Part shown: positions 1 to 5,880 of the stretch, one piece after another
Layout of the letters: the number at the start of each line of letters is the position of its first letter
How positions within the stretch are numbered: position 1 is the stretch's first letter
Source of the DNA: an uncultured Chlorobiaceae bacterium
Lineage (GTDB): Bacteria; Bacteroidota; Chlorobiia; Chlorobiales; Chlorobiaceae
DNA length: 7,635 nucleotides
Assembly (NCBI GenBank): GCA_903838095.1
Contig: CAILXE010000031.1
Location: 1-7,635, forward strand
Direction: 5' to 3'
Notes under the pieces: model-generated
What the model was told of the DNA's origin: nothing
What the model saw: the letters and a program-made list of their open reading frames with translations, nothing else
The model's database searches: none
Made by a program: the position numbers and the translations under genes

Positions 1-56
1 AGAAAGATGATGAGTGTTACACCGTGATGGTTTAATAAGACAACAGGAGTTGATGT

Positions 57-827
57 ATGATGACGTTTGATGTGATGGCAGTTCTGATTATAATAGCCGC
101 CTTTTTTGTCTCAGCGGTAAAAATTCTTCGGGAGTATGAACGGGGTGTGATTTTCCGCCTTGGTCGGATTATTGCAGCAAAAGGACCGGGGATCATTATT
201 CTTATTCCCGGGATTGATAAAATGGTCAAGGTTGATCTTCGGACGGTGACGCTTGACGTGCCACCCCAGGATATTATCACCCGCGATAACGTATCGGTGA
301 AGGTGAGTGCGGTGGTCTATTTTCGTGTTCTTGATCCAATAAAGGCGATTGTGGAGGTTGCCGATTTTCATTTTGCAACGTCACAGTTGGCTCAGACAAC
401 GCTTCGCAGTGTGTGCGGCCAAGGGGAACTTGACAATTTGCTTGCTGAACGGGATGAAATCAATGACCGTATTCAGACAATTCTTGACAAGGATACCGAG
501 CCTTGGGGTGTCAAGGTTGCCAAGGTGGAGGTGAAGGAGATTGATCTTCCTGAAGAGATGCGCCGGGCGATGGCCAAACAGGCTGAGGCTGAACGTGAAC
601 GCCGCTCCACAGTCATCAATGCGGAAGGTGAGTACCAGGCAGCACAGCGCCTTGCCGATGCGGCAAGGATTATTGCAGCTAGTCCCTCAGCTCTTCAGCT
701 TCGCTATTTGCAGACGCTGAAGGATATCTCTGCTGAGAACAATTCCACGATTATCTTCCCGTTACCGATTGACCTTCTCAAGCCTTTTATAGAAGGCAGG
801 CGGTCTGATTCTTCCCAGGCAACCTAA
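57..827 (+). CDS. Slipin (stomatin/SPFH-band 7 family membrane protein)
   Basis: This 256-residue protein belongs to the slipin branch of the SPFH (stomatin/prohibitin/flotillin/HflK) family. Such proteins are membrane-anchored, form large oligomers, and are thought to organise membrane microdomains and assist membrane proteolysis or quality control. Residues about 7-22 form one hydrophobic anchor. It is followed by the slipin signature [15 protein letters not shown] (23-37), a [13 protein letters not shown] stretch, and [16 protein letters not shown] (68-83), which is the core of the band 7 domain. Residues about 165-207 are charged and Ala-rich ([16 protein letters not shown]), as expected for the coiled coil. 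The family's FPLPIDLL motif lies near the C terminus (234-241). Length is normal. An AGGAG sits 7 nt before the ATG at 57; the adjacent ATG at 60 is an equally possible start. Bacterial slipins are often preceded by an NfeD-type protease gene, but only 56 bases are visible upstream. The family call is firm; the specific cellular role is unknown. Confidence 0.93.
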   Translation: MMTFDVMAVLIIIAAFFVSAVKILREYERGVIFRLGRIIAAKGPGIIILIPGIDKMVKVDLRTVTLDVPPQDIITRDNVSVKVSAVVYFRVLDPIKAIVEVADFHFATSQLAQTTLRSVCGQGELDNLLAERDEINDRIQTILDKDTEPWGVKVAKVEVKEIDLPEEMRRAMAKQAEAERERRSTVINAEGEYQAAQRLADAARIIAASPSALQLRYLQTLKDISAENNSTIIFPLPIDLLKPFIEGRRSDSSQAT

Positions 828-839
828 ACTATTCCGATC

Positions 840-1298
840 ATGTTCAAGATTCATTCGATTCTTTGTCCTGTTGATTTTTCTGACGCCTCACGCAAGGCGG
901 TGCAGTATGCCAGGGAGTTTGCTGCGAGTATGGGCTCGTCCGTCTATTTGCTGAATGTCGTTGAGCCGAGGCCTATGGCGGTTGATATTACCTTAAATTA
1001 CGTTCCACTTGAAGAGGATCTCGAAAAGGCAGCCCTGGAAGATCTTGAGGTTGTTCTTCAGGATTTGCTTGGGGCCGGTCTGAAAGCTGAGTGTGCGGTT
1101 GAGATAGGTAACCCTGCTGATGTGATACTTGATAAATCGGGCGACCCTGAAATTAATCTTGTCATTATGGGTTCTCATGGCAAGAAAGGTCTGAGCCGTT
1201 TCATTATGGGCAGCGTTGCTGAGACAGTTGTTCGTAAAGCCCAATGTCCGGTATTGATTGTCAAGGCTGAAGAAAAAGAGTTTATCGGCGATGATTGA
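840..1298 (+). CDS. Universal stress protein, UspA family, ATP-binding type
   Basis: This is a single-domain universal stress protein of 152 residues, the usual size. It is a soluble cytoplasmic alpha/beta nucleotide-binding fold. The N terminus has the family pattern ILCPVDFSDASRKAVQYA (7-24), with the Asp that contacts adenine. The C-terminal half carries GSHGKKGLSRFIMGS (111-125), which fits the G-2x-G-9x-G(S/T) ATP-binding motif exactly, then the closing strand CPVLIVK. This indicates the ATP-binding (MJ0577-like) subgroup rather than the non-binding E. coli UspA subgroup. It starts 12 bp after the slipin stop with no clear Shine-Dalgarno sequence, so it is probably cotranscribed with the slipin and perhaps translationally coupled. 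Its last 17 bases overlap the 3' end of convergent meaB. Members act in stress survival, and the partner or signal cannot be told from sequence. Confidence 0.94.
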   Translation: MFKIHSILCPVDFSDASRKAVQYAREFAASMGSSVYLLNVVEPRPMAVDITLNYVPLEEDLEKAALEDLEVVLQDLLGAGLKAECAVEIGNPADVILDKSGDPEINLVIMGSHGKKGLSRFIMGSVAETVVRKAQCPVLIVKAEEKEFIGDD

Positions 1299-2310
1299 AG
1301 GTGGCCATCAGGGCATTGGCGCCGCTGAAAGGGCTGAGCTCTGACAAAAGGACTTGTTGTTCAATACTCTCTTTTGAACTGATGATGTCGGGGTGCGAGA
1401 AGAACTCTTTTTTCAGCATCTCATCCAGCACGGTGTAGAGGAGGTGTTTGAGCTGTTGCTTCCGTCGTTCTTCCAGAATATGTTGCGCACTCATCTGTGC
1501 AAAATATTCTGAAATATTCTGCCAGACCTCCTTTATGCCGATGCCGGTAAGGGCTGAGGTAAGAAAAACGCGAGGTTGCCACTGCGGGTGTTTGGCGGGC
1601 AGCATTCTGATGGCAGCCTCGAATTCAGCCTTTGAGACAGCAGCAATACCTGATTGATCGCCATCCGTTTTCGTGATAGCCACAGCATCAGCAATCTCCA
1701 TGATGCCACGCTTGATGCCCTGCAGTTCATCCCCTGAACCAGGAAGCATCAACAGCAGAATAAAATCTACCATAGTGTCAACCAGTACCTCCGACTGTCC
1801 AACGCCGACGGTCTCCACAAGAATAACGTCATACCCTGCTGCTTCGCAGAGGACAATGGCCTCGTGGGTTTTTGGCGAGGTACCTCCCAGGTAGCCTGAA
1901 GAGGCCGTTGGACGGATAAAAGCCTCCTTTCTTGCCGAGAGTTTCTCCATGCGAGCCTTGTCGCCGAGAATACTTCCTTTGGATTGCTGACTGCTCGGGT
2001 CTATGGCAAGGACGGCAAGCGTAAGTCCCTGATTGATGATCTCTTCGCCCAGTGCCTCAATAAAGGTACTTTTGCCAGCGCCTGGAGAACCGGTAATACC
2101 GATACGAATCGAGTTCGTTTTTTTTGCGAGACAGCGGTCGAGAATCTCATGCGCTTTCTGCTGATGATCTGGTCGTTGCGATTCAATCAAGGTGATGGCT
2201 CGGCTCAGCGTATGGCGGTTGCCCGTCATAATGCCGCTGACAATGCTCTCTATATCGGGTTCATGGTGTCTGGTCATGGGGGTCGTCTGATTACACGCGC
2301 AGTGGTTCAA
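1282..2310 (-). CDS. meaB: MeaB, GTPase chaperone of methylmalonyl-CoA mutase (ArgK/MMAA family)
   Basis: This G3E-family P-loop GTPase corresponds to MeaB of Methylobacterium and human MMAA. It binds methylmalonyl-CoA mutase, gates adenosylcobalamin loading and protects the enzyme from inactivation. Visible motifs, numbered from the TTG start, are Walker A GSPGAGKST (74-82), DPSS (104-107), SILGDKARM (113-121), RPTASSGYLGG (133-143) and the metal/Walker B-type ETVGVGQSE (166-174). The base-recognition motif reads TKTD (213-216) where many homologues have NKxD. The C-terminal part (about 270-335) matches the helical dimerisation arm. The longest frame starts at TTG 2310 (342 aa), and an ATG at codon 12 (2275-2277) gives 331 aa, closer to usual length. 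Neither has a good Shine-Dalgarno. The TTG overlaps the TGA of the upstream small ORF, and the N-terminal HCAC segment is not a family feature I recognise, so I slightly prefer the ATG as the real start. The mutAB genes on the same strand support the assignment. Confidence 0.95.
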   Translation of the reverse strand: MNHCACNQTTPMTRHHEPDIESIVSGIMTGNRHTLSRAITLIESQRPDHQQKAHEILDRCLAKKTNSIRIGITGSPGAGKSTFIEALGEEIINQGLTLAVLAIDPSSQQSKGSILGDKARMEKLSARKEAFIRPTASSGYLGGTSPKTHEAIVLCEAAGYDVILVETVGVGQSEVLVDTMVDFILLLMLPGSGDELQGIKRGIMEIADAVAITKTDGDQSGIAAVSKAEFEAAIRMLPAKHPQWQPRVFLTSALTGIGIKEVWQNISEYFAQMSAQHILEERRKQQLKHLLYTVLDEMLKKEFFSHPDIISSKESIEQQVLLSELSPFSGANALMATFNHRR

Positions 2311-2549
2311 ATTTGAGCATCTACGGGTGTTAATTCTTGAATAATCTTGTCGAAGCTTATTTGTTTGTCCTCGAGCACTTCGACAAGCAGAAAATTTTCT
2401 AAACCCGTCGAATTCGATGGGTTTAGGATGAGATGATACATTTTCGACAAGAATCTTGGCAGACCAATCAAGTGGCGCACCAATGCAGCCTCACGACCTA
2501 GCGCGTGCCATTCTGGTATATCCCATGGATTCTTATTTCTGTCCATCAT
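2307..2549 (-). CDS. Short ORF, probable remnant of a longer gene interrupted by palindromic repeats
   Basis: This 80-residue frame starts with a double ATG (2547-2549 and 2544-2546) and ends in a TGA overlapping the TTG of meaB. Residues about 6-27 (NPWDIPEWHALGREAALVRHLIG) look like authentic protein. From memory they resemble the N terminus of a family of uncharacterised bacterial proteins that continue well beyond 80 residues; I could not verify this. After about residue 27 the coding sequence enters DNA made of repeated CTTGTCGAA units and a palindrome (2346-2451), and the translation (LILNPSNSTGL and onward) looks like read-through of repeats. The best reading is a truncated gene whose body was replaced by a repeat element, still open by chance. 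It could also be a genuine small protein coupled to meaB. A TATAAT-type promoter candidate lies upstream and the ribosome binding site is weak (AGAGA). Confidence 0.4.
   Translation of the reverse strand: MMDRNKNPWDIPEWHALGREAALVRHLIGLPRFLSKMYHLILNPSNSTGLENFLLVEVLEDKQISFDKIIQELTPVDAQI
2346..2387. repeat. Inverted repeat with 10-bp perfect arms, TTCGACAAG repeat family
   Basis: CTTGTCGAAG (2346-2355) and CTTCGACAAG (2378-2387) are perfect inverted copies separated by 22 nt. The right arm with its preceding GCA is shared with the repeat at 3640-3653 (GCACTTCGACAAGC), and a further partial copy TTCGACAAG lies at 2443-2451. The element sits within the short ORF just upstream of meaB, so a transcript running into meaB would carry this hairpin in its leader. 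It resembles the REP-like sequences dispersed in many bacterial genomes; the family assignment is from memory. Confidence 0.6.
2399..2426. repeat. 28-bp almost perfect palindrome without a loop
   Basis: The two halves CTAAACCCGTCGAA and TTCGATGGGTTTAG are reverse complements except for one position (G2407 against T2418), which becomes a G-U wobble in a + strand transcript and an A-C mismatch in a - strand one. The centre is the palindrome TCGAATTCGA. It lies 11 bp from the neighbouring TTCGACAAG inverted repeat and inside the short ORF. It may be part of the same repeat element or a binding site for a dimeric protein; nothing decides between these. Confidence 0.6.
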
Positions 2550-2755
2550 TTTCTCTTAGCTCGAAAAGGAGCCTAACAATAATTAGATGGATCCGCCTAA
2601 ACCGCAGATTTTTGAATTATAACCCACATAAGACGCAAATTTGAAGCCTGTTGAAAAACAGTTAATTACAAAAATCTAAAACACTTATCATTTAAATTGT
2701 GCTATATTTACGCAATTTTATACGGATCGGTATAAAAATGTTTCTTACAACCAGT
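2550..2755. other. AT-rich spacer with no convincing gene
   Basis: These roughly 200 bases carry no ORF I can support. The stretch from about 2650 to 2745 is markedly richer in A+T than the surrounding genes. It contains the - strand promoter candidate at 2616-2645 and a near-palindrome at 2719-2734 (TATAC and GTATA arms around GGATCG). If the doubtful ORF at 2756-2944 is not real, the gene-free stretch runs to 2969, about 420 bases. The change in composition fits foreign or decayed DNA. Confidence 0.5.
2616..2645 (-). promoter_or_regulatory. Possible sigma70-type promoter upstream of the short ORF and meaB
   Basis: Read on the - strand, a perfect TATAAT (2621-2616) is preceded after 18 nt by TTCAAA (2645-2640), which matches four of six positions of the -35 consensus. 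Transcription would begin near 2609, about 60 nt before the ATG at 2549, and could serve meaB as well. The surrounding DNA is AT-rich, so a chance match is quite possible. It is listed because it is the best-looking promoter for the meaB side if meaB is no longer transcribed from the mutAB promoter. Confidence 0.3.
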
Positions 2756-2944
2756 TTAAAAGATTGCGATTTTTTGATAGCTTGCTATCGCGTAAGTCAG
2801 CAAGGTGGTATAAATCTTATCTTCCATGCCTTGCATTGCAGAAGCAATTGATGGCCAAAGCTGATCAGGTATTTTTGGTAAATGCTGGCGGCACACTCTG
2901 ACTTTATTCAAGTCTGCTGTATTGTAGTGAGCCGCCAACAGCAT
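2756..2944 (-). CDS. Doubtful 62-residue hypothetical protein
   Basis: I do not recognise this protein. It begins with ATG at 2944, 25 bp after the stop of the DJ-1/PfpI gene on the same strand, and ends with TAA at 2756. There is no visible Shine-Dalgarno sequence (the upstream bases read AACTGCAAACAATATC). The composition is plausible for a small helical protein (ADLNKVRVCRQHLPKIPDQLWPSI in the first half), with no signal peptide or clear membrane span. It could be a small downstream partner of the PfpI gene, the tail of a broken gene, or noncoding. A small inverted repeat, GATAGC-TT-GCTATC (2776-2789), lies in its 3' part. Confidence 0.22.
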   Translation of the reverse strand: MLLAAHYNTADLNKVRVCRQHLPKIPDQLWPSIASAMQGMEDKIYTTLLTYAIASYQKIAIF

Positions 2945-2969
2945 GATATTGTTTGCAGTTTATCTTACT

Positions 2970-3551
2970 CTATGGTTCAATCCTTGTTCCTAAGACGATG
3001 AGGAATTTGGCAAGCCAATCGGGGTGAGCAGGCCAGGCGGGCGCAGTAACCAACTTGCCATCAACGTGGGCTTGGTCCATTGGAATATCGACATACGTTC
3101 CTCCTGAAAGAGTTACATCTGGTCCCACAGCGGGGTAAGCGGAGCACGCTTTACCGCAGATGACTCCAGCAGCAGCGAGTAACTGTGCACCGTGGCAGAT
3201 GGCAGCAATGGGCTTGTCTGCTTGTGAAAAGTGCTGCACCATCTCAAGCACGTTCTTGTTCAGGCGGATGTATTCCGGTGCTCGACCACCAGGGATAACC
3301 AGTGCGTCGTAGTTTTCGGCTTTGACCTCTGCAAAGGTAGCATTGAGCGTAAAGTTGTGACCGCGCTTTTCGCTGTATGTTTGGTCACCCTCAAAATCGT
3401 GTATTGCTGTTCGTACCTGTTCGCCAGCCTTTTTGTTCGGACAGACAGCGTGGACGATATGCCCAACCATCAGGAGAGCCTGAAAAGGCACCATTACCTC
3501 ATAGTCTTCAACGTAGTCTCCGACGAGCATCAAGATTTTCTTTGCACTCAT
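2970..3551 (-). CDS. DJ-1/PfpI family protein (class I glutamine amidotransferase-like)
   Basis: This 193-residue cytosolic protein has the DJ-1/PfpI fold. The conserved acidic residue near the N terminus lies in GDYVEDYEV (E15 or E18). The strand [17 protein letters not shown] (82-98) precedes the nucleophile elbow [15 protein letters not shown] (116-130), with catalytic Cys119 followed by His120. A TAPAW..HPDW segment (169-179) is typical of the C terminus. The [10 protein letters not shown] block and the C-H-G-A elbow resemble the plant DJ-1D/PfpI-like group, members of which are reported as glyoxalase III-type enzymes acting on methylglyoxal and glyoxal, while archaeal PfpI was described as a peptidase. 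The exact activity here is open. The start is well supported: AAGGAGG lies 5 nt before the ATG. It sits downstream of mutB on the same strand, but 190 bp of hairpin-forming spacer separates them, so cotranscription is uncertain. I know of no direct link to methylmalonyl-CoA metabolism. Confidence 0.94.
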   Translation of the reverse strand: MSAKKILMLVGDYVEDYEVMVPFQALLMVGHIVHAVCPNKKAGEQVRTAIHDFEGDQTYSEKRGHNFTLNATFAEVKAENYDALVIPGGRAPEYIRLNKNVLEMVQHFSQADKPIAAICHGAQLLAAAGVICGKACSAYPAVGPDVTLSGGTYVDIPMDQAHVDGKLVTAPAWPAHPDWLAKFLIVLGTRIEP

Positions 3552-3625
3552 AGTAACCTCCTTTCTCTTGTCTTGAGTTTGGTAAATGATCTCCGTGTTT
3601 GGAGTAAATGGTGTGGAGTTATGTT

Positions 3626-3674
3626 GACGTCGCCTTCGGGCACTTCGACAAGCTCAGTGACCTCAGGCAACGTC
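3626..3674. repeat. Large imperfect inverted repeat (REP-like) between mutB and the PfpI gene
   Basis: Two 19-nt arms (3626-3644 and 3656-3674) can pair around an 11-nt loop, TCGACAAGCTC. Read as - strand RNA, 16 of 19 positions pair, including one G-U. The inner part, CACTTCGACAAGCTCAGTG (3641-3659), belongs to the same repeat family as the copies near 2346-2451. No run of U follows on the - strand, so it is not a typical intrinsic terminator for mutAB. It may stabilise the 3' end of the mutAB mRNA or simply be a dispersed repeat. Confidence 0.65.
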
Positions 3675-3695
3675 TTTTCGTATCTGTTTCTTCAA

Positions 3696-3736
3696 GAGCG
3701 TCTCAACGTAATGAATTACCGGCTTCTGAGACTCTC
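3696..3736. repeat. Nested inverted repeat just after the mutB stop codon
   Basis: Arms GAGCGTCTCA (3696-3705) and TGAGACTCTC (3727-3736) pair at 9 of 10 positions. The enclosed 21 nt contains a second inverted repeat, GTAAT-GA-ATTAC (3708-3719). The outer repeat begins 6 bp past the mutB TAG (3742-3744). No U-tract follows in the mutB direction, so termination is not supported. Together with the repeat at 3626-3674 it makes the mutB-PfpI spacer strongly structured in RNA. Confidence 0.5.
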
Positions 3737-3741
3737 GAGCC

Positions 3742-5880
3742 CTACTCCTCAAACTGTGCTATCATTTTCTTCAAAATCGTGATAGCTGCTTCGGCTATCA
3801 CCGTACCCGGCCCAAAAATCCCTGCGACCCCCTTCTCATAGAGGAATGCGTGATCGCGTTCAGGAATAATGCCACCTGCAATGACCAGAATATCTTCCCG
3901 GCCGTGAGCCTTCAGCTCTTCAATGATTTTTGGAATAAGGGTCTTGTGGCCTGCGGCAAGGCTCGATATGCCAACCAGATGCACATCGTTGTCGAGAGCC
4001 TGCTGCACCACCTCTTCAGGAGTCTGGAAAAGCGGACTGATATCGACATCAAAGCCAATATCGGCAAATCCGGCGGCAATAACTTTTGCGCCACGGTCGT
4101 GGCCATCCTGGCCCACTTTGGAGACCATTATTCTCGGACGGCGACCCTCAAGCGAAGCGAAGGTATCAGCAAGCTGCAGTGCCTCCTTAAAGAGTGTGTT
4201 ATCCTTCATCTGCGACATATAGATACTGCTGTTGAGTCTGGTGATGGCACGGTACCGACCGAATGTCTTTTCACAGGCTGAAGATATCTCGCCGAGAGTA
4301 GCTCTTTTTCTTGCGGCTTCAACGGCAAGCTCCAGTAGATTTCCCTCTCCCGAAGCGGCGCTCTCTTCAATGGCCTTCAGCGCCTGAGCACAGGCTTCAT
4401 TGTCTCGTTCTGCCTTGATGGTTGCAAGGCGCCGGAGCTGCTGCTCAAGCACCAGCGTGTTATCAACTTCGAGCAGTTCGATATCGGTTTTACTGGTGGT
4501 TTTATAGCCATTGACACCCACAATAATCTCTTTGCCGCTGTCAATGCGTGCCTGTTTGCGGGTTGCTGCCTCTTCAATCTGCAATTTCGGGAGCCCCTGC
4601 TCGATAGCTTTGACCATCCCTCCGGCCTCTTCGATATCCGTGATGATTTTCCAGGCCTTTGCGGCCAGCTCACCGGTAAGATATTCGATGTATGATGATC
4701 CGGCCCATGGGTCAATGCTTTTCGTGATATCGGTCTCTTCCTGCAAGTAAAGCTGTGTATTGCGGGCAATTCTTGCTGAAAAAGGCGAAGGAAGCGCTAT
4801 TGCTTCGTCGAGCGCATTGGTATGAAGCGACTGGGTATGGCCGAGTGTTGCCGCAAGCGCCTCAAGGCAGGTGCGTGTAATGTTGTTGAAGGGATCCTGC
4901 TCCGTCAGGCTCCAGCCTGAGGTCTGGCAGTGCGAGCGCAGCATCAGTGATTTCTGATTTTTCGGGTTGAACTGCTTCACAATTTTTGCCCAGAGCATTC
5001 TTGCTGCCCGCAATTTTGCAATTTCCATGAAATAGTTCATTCCCATTCCCCAGAAGAATGAGAGACGCGGTGCAAAGGCATCAATATCAAGCCCGGCTTT
5101 CAGTCCGGTACGAATATATTCAAGCCCGTCAGCAAGCGTGAATGCAAGTTCAAGATCGGCGGTAGCGCCCGCTTCCTGAATATGGTAGCCCGAGATGCTG
5201 ATAGAGTTGAACTTCGGCATCTTTTCGCTGGTGTAGCGGAAGATGTCGGCGATAATTTTCATGGATGGTTCAGGAGGGTAGATATAGGTGTTACGAACCA
5301 TGAACTCCTTGAGAATATCATTCTGGATGGTGCCGCTCAGTTTGTCCGGTGACACACCCTGCTCTTCAGCCGCTACAATGTAAAAGGCCATGACGGGAAG
5401 CACTGCTCCGTTCATGGTCATGGAGACCGAAATATCGCCAAGCGGGATCTGGTCGAAGAGGATCTTCATGTCTTCAACCGAGTCAATTGCAACACCGGCT
5501 TTGCCGACGTCACCGATGACCCGTTCATGATCTGAGTCATACCCGCGATGGGTTGGAAGATCAAACGCAACCGAAAGCCCTTTCTGGCCAGCGGCAAGAT
5601 TCTTGCGATAAAAATTGTTCGACTCTTCGGCAGTCGAAAAACCGGCATACTGTCGTATTGTCCAGGGTCTGGTGGTGTACATGGTGCTGTACGGCCCACC
5701 GATATAGGGTGCAAAACCTGGCGCAAAATTCAGATGGTCAGCTCCGTCAGTGTCCGAAAGCTGGTATATGGATTTGATGTCAATGCCCTCGGCGGTTGTC
5801 CATTCCGACTGCTGAGCCGCGACGGTCGAAGTGGTTGGGGCGGCAGCGAAAATATCGATTCCTGAAAAGTCCGGTCTCAT
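3742..5880 (-). CDS. mutB: Methylmalonyl-CoA mutase large (catalytic) subunit
   Basis: This 712-residue protein is the adenosylcobalamin-dependent subunit that interconverts (R)-methylmalonyl-CoA and succinyl-CoA, linking propionyl-CoA metabolism to the citric acid cycle. The TIM-barrel substrate domain (about 45-400) keeps the key residues of the Propionibacterium MutB site. [15 protein letters not shown] (70-84) holds Y78 (equivalent to Y89), TIQNDIL holds Q186, MVRNTY holds R196, and SGYHIQEAG holds Y232 and H233 (equivalent to Y243 and H244). The C-terminal cobalamin domain (about 580-712) has the base-off/His-on signature DGHDRG (592-597), with H594 as cobalt ligand, followed by GISSLAAGH (637-645) and AGG (668-670). 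All this predicts an active enzyme of normal length. The ATG overlaps the mutA TGA as ATGA, and GGGAG lies 4 nt upstream inside mutA, indicating translational coupling and matched subunit synthesis. No frameshift or missing residue was seen. Confidence 0.98.
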   Translation of the reverse strand: MRPDFSGIDIFAAAPTTSTVAAQQSEWTTAEGIDIKSIYQLSDTDGADHLNFAPGFAPYIGGPYSTMYTTRPWTIRQYAGFSTAEESNNFYRKNLAAGQKGLSVAFDLPTHRGYDSDHERVIGDVGKAGVAIDSVEDMKILFDQIPLGDISVSMTMNGAVLPVMAFYIVAAEEQGVSPDKLSGTIQNDILKEFMVRNTYIYPPEPSMKIIADIFRYTSEKMPKFNSISISGYHIQEAGATADLELAFTLADGLEYIRTGLKAGLDIDAFAPRLSFFWGMGMNYFMEIAKLRAARMLWAKIVKQFNPKNQKSLMLRSHCQTSGWSLTEQDPFNNITRTCLEALAATLGHTQSLHTNALDEAIALPSPFSARIARNTQLYLQEETDITKSIDPWAGSSYIEYLTGELAAKAWKIITDIEEAGGMVKAIEQGLPKLQIEEAATRKQARIDSGKEIIVGVNGYKTTSKTDIELLEVDNTLVLEQQLRRLATIKAERDNEACAQALKAIEESAASGEGNLLELAVEAARKRATLGEISSACEKTFGRYRAITRLNSSIYMSQMKDNTLFKEALQLADTFASLEGRRPRIMVSKVGQDGHDRGAKVIAAGFADIGFDVDISPLFQTPEEVVQQALDNDVHLVGISSLAAGHKTLIPKIIEELKAHGREDILVIAGGIIPERDHAFLYEKGVAGIFGPGTVIAEAAITILKKMIAQFEE

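Noticed and set aside
1..35. Possible 3' tail of an upstream + strand gene, such as the NfeD partner of slipin
   Set aside because: One frame stays open to a TAA at 33-35 (ending CYTVMV) and another to a TGA at 25-27. With only about ten codons visible, neither gives recognisable protein.
1984..2316. 110-residue + strand ORF opposite the 5' part of meaB
   Set aside because: It mirrors the codons of the Walker A region of meaB and has no family features of its own.
2776..2789. GATAGC-TT-GCTATC hairpin next to a T-run as an intrinsic terminator
   Set aside because: The T-run precedes the hairpin on the + strand and becomes an A-run after it on the - strand, so it has the wrong polarity in both directions.
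2738..2851. Small + strand ORF starting MFLTTSLKDC after a TATA-rich stretch
   Set aside because: It has no ribosome binding site, is only about 37 codons long and has no recognisable features. The TATA-like bases are expected in such AT-rich DNA.
2307..2970. CRISPR array or toxin-antitoxin pair made of the repeats and two small ORFs
   Set aside because: The TTCGACAAG copies are irregularly spaced and in mixed orientation, unlike CRISPR repeats. The two ORFs are not adjacent and show no toxin or antitoxin motif.
3231..3782. 183-residue + strand ORF antisense to the PfpI gene
   Set aside because: It lies opposite a clear DJ-1/PfpI gene and crosses the hairpin spacer. The translation has no family character and no credible ribosome binding site.
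3850..4281. 143-residue + strand ORF inside mutB
   Set aside because: It is an antisense shadow of the cobalamin-binding region of mutB, whose frame is strongly conserved.
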